Source: Phaseolus vulgaris (Eukaryota; Streptophyta; Magnoliopsida; Fabales; Fabaceae). From it: a stretch of 64,000 bases of DNA. Below are positions 24,601-35,465 of the stretch, one piece after another. The notes beneath the pieces are model-generated. The model was not told where the DNA came from, made no database searches, and was given only the letters and a program-made list of their open reading frames with translations. The stretch is taken from contig NC_023754.2 of assembly GCF_000499845.2 (NCBI RefSeq), positions 25,082,611-25,146,610 of the forward strand. The letters are read 5' to 3'. The translations under genes and the position numbers were made by a program. Within the stretch, counting starts at the first letter, position 1. Each line of letters starts with the position of its first letter.

Positions 24601-26178
24601 TTACTTCTTATATTTTCATTGTTGAAAATAATCAAAAGTTTGAATTGTAGGATGGAAAATCCAAAGTTGTAAAACATGAGTGAAAAATTTGCAATGGATT
24701 TAATAAGGGTAATAAAATAGTTAAAAAAAAATAAGTCAATATAAAAAAATAAAAAATAAAATTTTAAAATATAAAATTAGAATTTTAAAAAATAATAATA
24801 AAAATTTAATCTAAATAAAAATATATATTAAAAATTCTCTCTTGTATAAACTAAAAATTATTTTTGGTATATCTTTTAAAATATAAATATTTTTTACTAG
24901 AAAAAATAGTTAAAAGAAGAAAATGAATTATTTATTAGAAAATAATTATTAATATATAAATATTATTTATTAATTGATTATAATAATTTAAAAATAAAGA
25001 AAAACGAAATGTATAAATGGTGGCCAAGTAATAAATTACCTAGAGTACAAAAAAATATCTCACTTTCTTTGCATTTTACACAATTTTCTCACTCCAAACT
25101 TACTCTATTAATTCACTAAAATCACCTACAACAAATATCCAAAATTCTCATCAACAAACTTAAATCTTTCCTAAGTTGTGATATCAAACAGTAAATTTGT
25201 TATATGAAATACACAGTTAATGCGATTCCACAAGGTAGTTCTATGATCGCTCAATGTGAACCCACTTTCTTAAGTTAAGCTTAATTTAGAGGCAAATTCC
25301 CTTCCTAAAAAGGAAGCAAAAAGTTAATCAGATAATCCAATACCTCATGGTGGTATAAAATAATTAATGTATATACTAAAACTTCAAAGCTTCACAAGGA
25401 GATAACTTTTGTCACCTAAAAAAAATTCACGTTCACTAAAATATTAAAATATTTTTTAGTAATAAAAAGATTCCTAATTTGCAGTATATATAAATAGAAA
25501 CAATTAACATGAAAGTTTTTTATAAAAAAAAAATAGAAACAATTATTACCTTACAAGTTGATTTTGTAAAAATAAATTAAATTTAAATTAGATAAAAAAA
25601 TAATGAGCATATATGTTTCAATTATTTAAAAATAAATATTAACTTTTAAAATCCTTAATATAATAAGTATTTTCCAATAAATAAATACTTTCTACAAATT
25701 TTCCTAAATAAAAACATAACTTCTAGCATGGAAGAAGGAAAAAATATGCATAAAAAAGCGAAACCAGAATTTTTGTTTGTTAAATACATTGTTATATTTA
25801 GGTATGATCTCTTAATTCGATAAATATGGTGGCATATAACAGAAGTCACATCACTTAAAACGGAATACACAGTAGTAGGAAAAAAGGACTCGTTTGATCA
25901 GACAAAAATAGTAAAAAGATCAGAGCGAAAAATTTAAATATAAAAACAAAACTAAAATCTAATAAACTTAGAAAAACATAAAAAAATGTATCGTAAAAAG
26001 TATGAAATCCATGCAAATGAAGGGAAATAAATAGGGGTGCTGGTGACTACTTGGAGGCAGGAACATTATGATTACCGAAACTCCCAACTAACTTCTCCCA
26101 TGTTTTCGCTTTCTTCTTTCTGCTTCTGCTTTCAACTCCAACATTTATGTCTATAAACAATATCTCTCATACTATTTC

Positions 26179-29100
26179 ATGGCCTCCAACAACAATACTC
26201 CACCCGACCCAATCATCTCCTCCGTCCACAACCTCATACCACAAATTCCTCGTCGCCGGAAACACCGAAATCCCGGCATTGCCATAGCTTTCCGCCTCAG
26301 AGGGTCACACAGTAAAAAAAACTCTACGGGTAACAGCACCTCCCCTGTCAAATATTGGGAAGGTTTTCAGAAAAACGAGATTTCAGCAAGGAAGCTCGCT
26401 GCAGAGTGGTGGCAGTGGCAGTTTATGAGCGGTGACGTGTTCCCAACTGCACCATCGTTGCCTTCGTCCAGGTATCAGGTATATATAATATGTACGGTGT
26501 CAATTTCCATGACTTCGTTTCGATTTGAGTATTCTCTTTGGTTTAGTTTGGTAAAAAGGCTGAAATGGAAAACTCCAACCCAGCTATATTTTGGAAAGAA
26601 ATTGTATTTATGACACTTCTCTAAAATCAAGAAAAGATATATCACATTTAGTCAACTTTTTGTGCTTTTCGTATCAAACTAGCCAGTTTTTCTAGCCAGA
26701 CAATTTATAATGATTAATGCACGTTCTAACTAGTTATTTTATTATTATTATTATTATTATTGCCAGTTTATCGTAAATAATAAAATTATGAATGTATATT
26801 TAAATAAGAAATGCAATTTGTTGGTAAGATGTGCTTTTTTAGAAGACTTTGAAAGAGAGGATGTTATAATATAGTATTTCTCAATTTAGTATAAAAGGCT
26901 TTGTTTTTGTTTTTCTGATCAGTATTTTCAATTGCATCTGGATATATATTTATATGTTAAAAAAAAAACATCCTTTAATATATATTGAGATGGATATGGA
27001 GAAAGTACACATCATATCATGATGGGTCAAGATAAATTATCCTTTAAAAATTACAAAATGCCAAAATGATCATAAAACCAAAGCCTGCCCTAAAAAAACA
27101 CAAAACAAAAGTTTAAACTACTTTGATAACGGAATATTGATCACGATTATATTAGCTTAAATTTTTGTTTTTGTATTTTTTTTAGCGTAATCTTCTTGCC
27201 CCGACTTTAAGATATTTTTTAACATTTGGCAAATTTTAAAGAATAATTTATCTTGATCCAGCAGTGCTAATTTCCAAATTACAACTCATTTTTGTGAGGA
27301 TAAATCTTACTGTCTTGAATACGGAGTGCGATAAATACCTACCCAAATACATCAAACAACATGAACAAGTAGTAGCATTGACATAAAATAAGAAAAATCA
27401 ACAACATATGTAAGAAAGAACATACTCCAACTTGCTAAACCAACAACAACGCTGATATAAAAGGCAGCAGAAATATCAGTAAGATTTAATCTGCGAAGAC
27501 AAATGTTAATCCTCCTTCTTTGCACAATAGTTTCAGGAAAGTAAAACGAGAACATCCGATTCGGAAATATATAATAAAAAACTGTTTAGCAGGAACTAAG
27601 TCAACGAACTGTTGTCCGTACATGCGTACATAACCTGTTTGGACTCAGTTAAGGCATTCATTGTAGCAAGTAGCACTCTTCTGAGTTCATGCACGTATGC
27701 TGCTGCCAAACCAAACTGAAAACGCTAGTACAAAAATAACTCCTGCAGACGCAATGAATTGTTGCGAACCATTATTAGCATTTTAAATTAGCAAAAGATA
27801 CCATCAACTAGGGTTCTTTTATATTTTACATTCGGCATGTATAGATTTTTTTTTTCTTGTTATCCAAAATAGACAGCATATATGATAGAATACTAATTAG
27901 ATAATAATATTTTTTTTATATTTTAAAATAATATTTACTTTAATTAATAAAATAATTAATTAATTTTTATTTTTAAAAGTGATTTTTATTTAATAATTTT
28001 ATAATAGTTATAGTGAGATAAGAATAGGTTTAGAAACTTTCGTTATGTTCTAGCTATGTTATAACTGTCATTCTCTCTCTTTTCCTATTTTCAATGTCTC
28101 TTATGTCTTCTCCAAACGCATGTTTCCTTCAGCTCGCTAACGGGATAAAGCCCACGTTTCGTCATTGTCACAATTGTGGAGAAAAACTTAAAGAGAGAAA
28201 AAGTCAGAAAATGAAGTCAATAACCATTTTGCGTTCAAGAAATGGACTTCGACGAGAGGTATATATATGATTTACATGCTTCTTGTTTTTTTTTGCATCT
28301 AAAAAGGCCGTTTTAATCAACTTAGATTATAAAGTTCATCACACCATTATCTATTCACAAAAATGGTATCTAAGGTTTGAGATCTCCGGTAAAAGTTCTA
28401 TTACTATTCTTCAATCAACTTATGAAATAAAAACAATAATATTTCAACAATTGAACCATGACTGTTATAACAATTGTTTTTTTACCCATAAGTGTATTAT
28501 GGTATATTTTTAAAAATTCCTTCTAATCTAAAATTTATTTTCTTTACATTTTAAAAATATATAATATTTATAATGTTGTACCCATATAAATTTGAAAGTA
28601 TTGATTCTCTTATATTTTCTACGAATGAAGTTAATTCAATTTTCTCTCTTTTTTATGTGTATAAATTTATTTAATTATTGATTAAAATAATAACTATGAT
28701 ACATTTATAATTTTTATATTATATTTGTTACACTCACATAACAACTCTCAATATTATTATTTTAATAATTTTTATATTATTTAATTATAAATTTATTTTT
28801 TAATATATTATTTTTTGTTAAAACAATCACATTAGATATTGTTTACAACTTTTTTACAACTAGCTCGTCTACAAGACAATTACTAAATGAGAATCAAATT
28901 TAGAGACAACAAATAACTAATCATTATATTGACTAAATTATATACTATTTTAAAGATTAAAAAAATATTAGTATCTAAAGTGATTTTTATTTTTAATAAA
29001 AAAAATTATAAAATGATTTCTAAATTGATATTTAAACTAGCTAAGGTTTTAACTAATAATATTATAAAGACTAATTTAGAATCTACAATATTAGTAGTTA

Positions 29101-31865
29101 AATTTTGGTAACTAATGATTAAATATCAATTTAAAAACTACTTTATAATTTTTTATTAATAATAGAATCTAATTTAGATACCAATATTTTTAGTGTTGGT
29201 TGTCAATGTAGATTTTTTGAACCAGGATAATGATACATTGACAACCCACAATTTTTATATAACTACATTACAACTCCTAATACTATTATTTTCATATCAT
29301 TTAATTTCAAATTTATCATTTATTATATATATTTATTTCTAAATTCATCACATCAAGCGTTGTATCACTACAAGAAAATCATTAAATAGAAACCAATTTT
29401 TAGAGACCAAAATAATTAGTTGCAATAATAACCGACCATTTTAGAAACTAAAAAAAATTGGTTTCTAAATTAGTATCTATTATTGTTAAATAGTTTCTAA
29501 ATTAGTATCTAATTAGAAACCCATGTTTTAACTACCAATTATTTAGTTTCTAAATTTGATAACAAAAACCCTTGATTGCTAATTAGATATCAATTTAGAA
29601 ACTATTTAACAATAATATAAACTTATTTAAAAACCAATTTTTTTTTTAGTTTCTAAAATGGTCGGTTATTATTGCAACTAATTATTTTGGTCTCTAGAAA
29701 TTAGTTTCTATTTCATGATTTTCTTGTAGTGTATACAACTTAAAAGGATTGTCAAAGTATCATTTTCCTTTTTTTATACCAACCCTACAACTTCCAATAT
29801 TATTATTTTAAGAGAAATGATACTTTGACAATCATGAGAGTTGTATACAATTCTTGATGTGATTGATTTATATATATATATAATAAAGGATAAATTTGTA
29901 ATTAAATGATATAGAAAAATATTAAAATAATAATATTGAGGGTTGTAATGTAGTTGTATAAAAAGATAGGATTATCAATATATCATTATCCTCGTAATTT
30001 TTGCACAACTCCGTGAGCTGTGAAATTATATTTTTTTAAAAATAATTATAAGTAAATGGTTAGATTTCTTTTTTATTATTATAAAAAAGTTTAGCCAGCT
30101 CAATCCCAACATCAGAACTGGATAAAGACATGTCTCAATATAAAATTTCTCTTTCAAATATTTTTGTAAACTAAAAATAAAATAAAAACGAACCAATTAG
30201 CAAAAAGACGAATTGGAACTTAAATATATCATCATATGTTTCGCCTCTTGAAAACAAAATTTAGATACACAATCAAATCTATATATCCTTGACGTGATTT
30301 GTTTTCCTCAGCTTGAATCTTCAATGCAATGTCCCAAGTGTTCAAAAGAAGAGGCAACAAAATGGAACCCTGCCCTTAAAAATGAAAAATTCAACAAGTT
30401 TACTATGATTAATGGCATGAAGCATGTCGAAGACAAAAAAGTTGCTGGTGACCATTGCTTTGGCATCCCTAATTTGCTAGAATTCGTACGCGCTCAGAGG
30501 GCCATCAATGAACTTAAAGCTACACAGAAGTCCTCTAAGAAAATAGTGAAACAAATGTTGCAGAATCTTGAAGACGAAAAGGTGTTCCAGAAGTGTAGAG
30601 AATGCAAGAAGATTGAAACAGTGTTAGATGACTTAAAAGACAAGTTGTCAAGGGAAAGAAGAAGTAGAGAAAGCATGGAGTTATTGAATGCTAAATTGGT
30701 ACATGAACTGGCTAAAACCAAGATATCTTCCAAGCAGTGCATGACAAACTACAGGAAAGAAAAGAAAAAAAGAAAAACGATAGAGGAAGTGTGTAATGAA
30801 TTAGCCATGCAAGTGAGGGAAGACACGGCTAAGCTTGAGGGACTGCTAAGCGATTCCGTGAGGATTTGCACGGAAGTGGAAGAAGAGAGGGAGATGATGG
30901 AAATGACTGAGCTATGGCGTGAAGAACGTTCACAAATGAAGCTAGCTGATGCGCAGTTTTTACTTGAAGATAAATACAATCAGATGGTCCAGTTGATTGC
31001 TTTTCTCCAATTGTTCTTGAGATCAAAGGGTGCGGAAATAAACATCACTGAACTAGAGGACGCTGAGTTGATAAAACAGACAGTTGAATCAGTAAGTATC
31101 AAACGCATCGTGGAGCTTTCATATGATTTCTCAAAGTCAGATGTTACAGTTTCCGCTTTTGAGGAGATAACTAGAAAAGACAACACAGAAGAGGGTATGA
31201 TCAAAGCAGGTTCCTCTACCGCATTTACTAGTCCCTTGTGCAACGTACACATTGACAGTCCTGATGAAGTGTTGAATAAAAGTCCTATTCATCATACAAG
31301 TCCCTGCAGTGATTATAATATTGGTTTAGAACAAACTAATTCATTGGAAACTATTGGCTATAGTGAGGATCAGAAGTGTAGCCCTATGGCACAAAGAGGA
31401 GACACCTATTCTGTTCATATTTACCAAGACAAAGACATATTTGGTTGTGATGAAGCAGAATGTAGTGAAAAGGCATGTTTGGAATCTTTGAAGACAGGAG
31501 TGGGAAACTTAAAGAGGAAAGCTTTTCTTACCTCTAAACAACTAAGGTCATGCCTCAACGGTGAAAAAAGGATTTCTTCATCAAAATCGTCTCAATATAA
31601 AAGGCCAGGTGGTGGTTGGCACAAACAAAAGGAGTGCAACCATAGATTTCCAAGAAGCCCTATTCAGAATGCAGGGAGTAGTACTTCTCAGTGTCAAGAT
31701 TCTGTTGAAGTTAGCTTGAAACACTCGGAACTGTTAGAAGAAGGAAACTCTGCATACAATAATAACAGCAACCCACACATAATCCGTGGGATGAGAGGGA
31801 GTACAGAATGGCCGCGAGGTATTCCGAAATCCAATTTCAAAGTCACCCCTTCTGGAAAGGACTGA
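26179..31865 (+). CDS. Coiled-coil protein of the At5g41620 / BRANCHLESS TRICHOME-like family
   Basis: Two exons are proposed, 26179-26478 (100 codons) and 30312-31865, separated by a 3,833-bp intron. Donor CAG|GTATAT and acceptor TTTTCCTCAG| are both phase 0 and give about 617 aa. Exon 1 carries the family motif ISARKLAAEWWQ (residues 68-79). Exon 2 has ATKWNPALKN, a long charged coiled coil (about 155-345) with RKTIEEVCNELA, EEREMMEMTELWREERSQMK and LEDKYNQM, a Ser/Lys-rich tail, and the family's terminal block NPHIIRGMRGSTEWPRGI. Family members are plant-specific and linked by annotation to cytoskeleton or trichome functions; the biochemical role is unknown. Oddities are two CxxC motifs (CPKC at 107-110, CREC at 195-198) and a C-terminus ending shortly after WPRGI. 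A competing donor at 26472 would put exon 1 out of phase. That the two parts form one gene is inferred from family order and phase. Confidence 0.87.
26740..26761. repeat. (ATT)n microsatellite in intron 1
   Basis: A short ATT trinucleotide run within the large intron of the coiled-coil gene. Confidence 0.85.
27340..27770 (-). pseudogene. Possible unidentified gene remnant antisense in intron 1
   Basis: Read on the minus strand, this less AT-rich block contains protein-like pieces: AAAYVHELRRVLLATMNALT and, nearer 27352-27555, LRRLNLTDISAAFYISVVVG followed by a hydrophobic stretch. Acceptor-like CTTCGCAG and TCTGCAG sequences precede two of them. The pieces are in different frames or separated by stops, and I could not assign a family. 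It may be a decayed membrane-protein gene fragment or chance. Confidence 0.22.
28691..28866 (+). mobile_element. Diverged MITE (GATAATGATAC family), copy C
   Basis: This segment follows the same order as the copies at 29222 and 29813: TGATACATTTATAATTTTTA, ACATAACAACTCTCAATATT, TATTATTTAATTATAAATTT, CAATCACATTAGATATTGTT, TACAACTTTTTTACAAC. It is the oldest-looking copy and abuts a decayed CACTA-type MITE at the point where copy A is also interrupted by one. Confidence 0.55.
28867..29203. mobile_element. Decayed CACTA-type foldback MITE
   Basis: The left end, CTACAAGACAATTACTAAATGAGA...TTTAGAGAC, is a mutated version of CACTACAAGAAAATCATTAAATAG...TTTAGAGAC at 29366. The interior is an imperfect palindrome made of the same AAACTA/TAGTTT-type motifs. 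The terminal CACTA motifs and target duplication have decayed. Confidence 0.5.
29222..29768 (+). mobile_element. MITE (GATAATGATAC family), copy A, interrupted by a CACTA MITE
   Basis: Left end GGATAATGATACATTGACAA and right end TTGTCAAAGTATCATTTTCC are terminal inverted repeats. The ~180-bp element is split at 29365/29732 by the CACTA MITE described separately. Its two halves, rejoined, match copy B in reverse complement. The superfamily is not determined because no clear target duplication was found. It lies within intron 1 of the coiled-coil gene. Confidence 0.7.
29366..29731. mobile_element. 366-bp foldback CACTA-type MITE
   Basis: The ends are CACTACAAGAAAATCAT and, inverted, ATGATTTTCTTGTAGTG. 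It is flanked by the 3-bp duplication TAT (29363-29365 and 29732-29734), as expected for CACTA (En/Spm) transposons. The whole element is one long imperfect inverted repeat (for example AATAATAACCGACCATTTTA near the left, and its complement near the right), so a transcript would fold into a hairpin. It has no coding capacity. It is nested inside MITE copy A. Confidence 0.88.
29775..29812 (+). mobile_element. Fragment D of the GATAATGATAC MITE family
   Basis: TATACCAACCCTACAACTTC and CAATATTATTATTTTA match the left interior of copies A and C. It is a short truncated copy lying between A and B. Confidence 0.45.
29813..29996 (-). mobile_element. MITE (GATAATGATAC family), copy B, inverted
   Basis: The ends are GAAATGATACTTTGACAATC and ATATATCATTATCCTCG. 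The reverse complement aligns with copy A from end to end (GGATAATGATATATTGATAA, ACTACATTACAACCCTC, ATCATTTAATTACAAATTTA, ATCACATCAAGAATTGTATA). It is uninterrupted, about 184 bp, and lies opposite copy A inside the same intron. Confidence 0.7.
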
Positions 31866-33740
31866 GAACCCAAATATCTCGATTGCTACACATATTCTAC
31901 TCATTTTAATTTATGTGCATCTTTGATATCTCAATTGATATTTTCTTCAAAGAATGATAATACTTTCGTTTACAATGCATTAGCATTTTTATTTTTTCTC
32001 GAGTTATCAATTTAACCATTGTCTATATATCAACTCAAACCACTTATCTATCAAATAAGTGAGTTTGGCCAATTAAAATAGTTTAATTAATTCTTGAATA
32101 TATTTTAAATTTTACTAGATTTTATGATATTTTTACATTAAGTATATATTGATCATTAATTAATTTTTACTATTTTTAATAACTTAATTGGAAACTTAAG
32201 ACTCAACCTAACTTTGTAAGATTGAACCATTCAAACTTAACTTGAATTCAGTTCGACCCAACATTGTTTGATATGGATATAACATTGACTAACTTTGTTT
32301 CAACTTAAATTAACATATAGTCTATAGTCTGATATGAACTTGATCTAACGTTAGCTGAACTTGAGTTATCTTAAAGGTCTTCACTCAATTCGATGCCCAA
32401 CTCACCAGGTTTGATGTGACCCGACTTGATTAGGCCCGACAAGGATTGAGACTCTACTCAATTCAATGTGAATCTAACTTGGCTCAATGTGAAACCAACT
32501 TAACTTGGATAAATATTAATTTGACTTAACTCGATTCGATATGAATGTTACTAGACTCAATCTGAAATGAATTCAACACAATTTGACCCGGTATAGACTC
32601 AACTCAATCTAACCCAACTTAGCCTAAATAAGTCCAACTCAACTTAAGGAGGATCCGATACAACTTCACTTAAAAGTGGACATTTTTTCTTCTCAACGTT
32701 TTGTGGTCAATCCAACTTTTTCACATTGTTTATTCTAATAAAAGTTGTATTAATACTTTGTAAGACTGACCGACTTTTATTAATCAGATGATTTTTGTTT
32801 TTATTCCTTATGTAGTTTTGTTTTTAAGTCTTTAATGACATCAAATACTAATAAAAGAAACTTAAGCCATCTTTTTTAAAAATATACGAACAAAAACCAT
32901 CAAACAAATAGGAATGAAAAATAAAAGAAACGCTAATATTTGTACATAAACATATTTATAAAATTACGGTATTGTATATTCAATTTTACAAAGAGAAGCC
33001 TAAGACGCTAACTTGGTCTTGAACTTAAAAGTTAGAACTATAAACTTTTTACTTAGATGTGAAAATTAAGTGTACATTGTATTACCAAAACATGTTATCG
33101 ACAACTGTAGTTTCACTCATAACAAAGGTTATTTTTGTTGCAATGTGAAAGCAAACATGCTGTAACACTCCTAGTTATTAAAAAGGGTAAAAACAAGAAT
33201 ATACCCTTTTGTCCAACCAACCCATTCACACGAAGCAGATCCACCAAAGTTAGGTGTGAATTTTTAATCACTTCAAAGTTAGGTGAGCAGTGAGCTCTTT
33301 CCTTGAATTGGTGAAGGATGGGTGTTGCTCACTCAAAATAAGAAAGATCATTTCGGATGACCATGTTTCGCAATTTTAAGTTCTGTAAAAACTAACCTTA
33401 ATCATCAATTGTCCGAAAACTTTGTTTCATATAAAAGCAAAATTCTACATAAAGCATCTTTAATACAGTAGTATTGTATTTGTATGGTTTTCACTTTCTA
33501 TATTTCTTTCCTTCTCTGGTTAAAAGGAAACGTAATTTTAAATAATTAAACAGAATTAAAATAGTGTCTCCGAAATTAAGTGAGGATTTTGCCAAGGTGG
33601 CACAAGGACAGTGTGGTTTACATTCACTCACTAAAAGCGGCGGATAGGTATATTCAAGACCCTTTTCAAACCTACTTCTCCGCTGTTTTAAAACATACCA
33701 AACACATTTCTCATTTCTAGATTCACGCTCCCACTTCACA
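31866..33740. other. Intergenic region between the coiled-coil and PFP-beta genes
   Basis: This should contain the 3' end of the coiled-coil transcript and the PFP-beta promoter. Apart from a degenerate tandem-repeat block (32190-32660) I see no defined element. No convincing TATA box was found for PFP-beta. Confidence 0.5.
32190..32660. repeat. Degenerate tandem repeat of Asn/Thr-type motifs
   Basis: Variants of ACTCAACTCGATTTGATATG, GAATCTAACTTGGCTCAATG and GTGAAACCAACTTAACTTGG follow one another with irregular spacing of roughly 25-30 bp. The array is old and has lost clear unit boundaries. It may be a CpG-decayed relative of the minisatellite at 39966-41094, which uses GATGTCGAGTCGA-type motifs, but that link is uncertain. 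Confidence 0.4.
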
Positions 33741-33754
33741 CTCTCTCTCTCTCT
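33741..33754 (+). repeat. (CT)7 run in the PFP-beta leader
   Basis: A pyrimidine dinucleotide tract 14 bp upstream of the start codon. CT tracts are common in plant 5' leaders and near transcription starts. Confidence 0.7.
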
Positions 33755-33767
33755 GCAACCAAACCAA

Positions 33768-35424
33768 ATGGCACCCGTACCTAACGGTACCGTCCCCTCC
33801 GCTCCCGTCACCGGACGCCTCTCCTCCGTCTACAGCGAGGTGCAGAAGAAGCGCGTGGACCACGCGCTCCCTCTCCCCTCCGTCCTCAAACATCCATTCA
33901 CCCTTCTCGACGGTCCTCCAAGCTCCGCCGCCGGAAATCCAGGTCAGTCTCCCTCCTTCATATCGATCCGTTAACTCTCCATCATTCTCATCGCGAATGC
34001 GCTCGTGCAGACGAGATCGCCAAGCTCTTTCCACATTTATTCGGCCAACCTTCCGTGGCGTTGGTGCCTAGCGATCCGCGTGTGGCGCAGACGCACCAGA
34101 AGTTAAAGATTGGGGTTGTTCTGTCCGGAGGCCAGGCCCCTGGAGGCCACAATGTCATTTCCGGAATCTTCGGTAACGCTCATTTTCAAATCTTTTAAAT
34201 CTTTCAAATCTTTCAACTCTGTTTCAGTGAAACGTGCATTTCTTCCTCTTTTGAGATTTAACTTCTCTTATTGTTTTATGCGTCTTAGATTACCTTCAAG
34301 AGCGTGCACCAGGAAGCACGTTGTATGGTTTCAGAGGTGGTCCCGCTGGCATTATGAAGTGCAAATACGTTGAACTCACCTCTGAATATATTTATCCTTA
34401 TAGAAATCAGGTCCTTTTTTCTCTGTTACATCTTTTGAATGTTGTTTTATTTCTTCTGCTGGATTTTAGAGATGTGCAAATTTTATCGTTGCTAGCTTTA
34501 TGGTTGTTTGGAGAATTATAATTATTACTACAATTATAATAGTAATAATAATTATGATTATTATTATTATAATATTCTTTTAATCATTTTTTTATGTTTG
34601 CGATGGAGTTTGTTAAATTATTTTTTCAAAAACAAAATTTCAAAATTGTAATTGCTTTTTATTAATAAATTGTTGGACAACACAAATGACTCATGTCTTA
34701 AATTCAAACTAAAAAGTATATAAACTTTAAAACTTAATAAAAATACATGTTGTTACACTGGTAATTATAAATATTGTTAATATATTTATTCATATATATA
34801 TATATATATACTTATTTCAACCATTATTACTTATAAACAAATCATTTTCTATTTAAAATATAAACTAAAATTAATACAAATTATAAATTTTAATCCAATA
34901 ACCGAGAACATATATAAATATTTAATTTTCAATTCAACTAAATAAAAGGTAATTATAAACCGAATTAATATTTTTTAAGGATAATGGTATTATGAAAGTT
35001 AAAATAATTTATACACGAAGGAGGGAGAAGACCGGAAGAGGGGTGTGATAGTGATCTGGATTCCTGCAATTGATTTTTCATGCATTCACACTGTTGGTTA
35101 GAATGGTTCATATTTAATGTTTGTTGTACACTCGTACGCAAATAAACCCATTTATCTGTTTAATACTTAGTCGAGAGGGAGGGGCTTTGTTTGTACCCTC
35201 ATATAGTAATAAACCAATCTACACGTTTAAAATTCGAGTACATTTTGAGATTGAGAGACTGTTAATGATTTGTGTGTTTGAAATTTGAGTCTCATTAGTC
35301 TAGTGTGTACTCTTTATACGATAATAAATAGATCTATGTGTTTAAAATTTGAGTCGCGTCAACTAGTCGGTTCGAGACTGAGTAATTGTGTATATCCTCA
35401 TACGAGCTGCGTATCCTGATATAG

Positions 35425-35465
<41 letters not shown>

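Larger units (their letters stand above)
14494..26178. other. 11.7-kb intergenic region
   Basis: No protein gene is supported. Downstream of the fibrillin gene lie two small tandem duplications (15064-15136, 15304-15367). A zone of degenerate short repeats spans about 16190-16910. Dispersed repeat fragments occur near 17355-17460 and 19415-20190, and a possible one at 21470-21660. An AT microsatellite lies at 20761-20787. The remainder, especially 22900-25000, is extremely AT-rich and featureless to reading. Short open frames here (e.g. 15297-15500, 18697-18882, 25655-25870) have no recognisable content. Confidence 0.5.

Noticed and set aside
29366..29731. CRISPR-like array suggested by repeated AAACTA/TAGTTT motifs
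   Set aside because: The repeats are part of one palindromic transposon with CACTA ends and a TAT duplication, in a plant nuclear genome. There are no regular spacers.
32400..32650. Possible decayed tRNA or rRNA gene because of the less AT-rich composition
   Set aside because: No A/B box pair, cloverleaf or rRNA-like segment; the composition comes from the degenerate tandem repeat.
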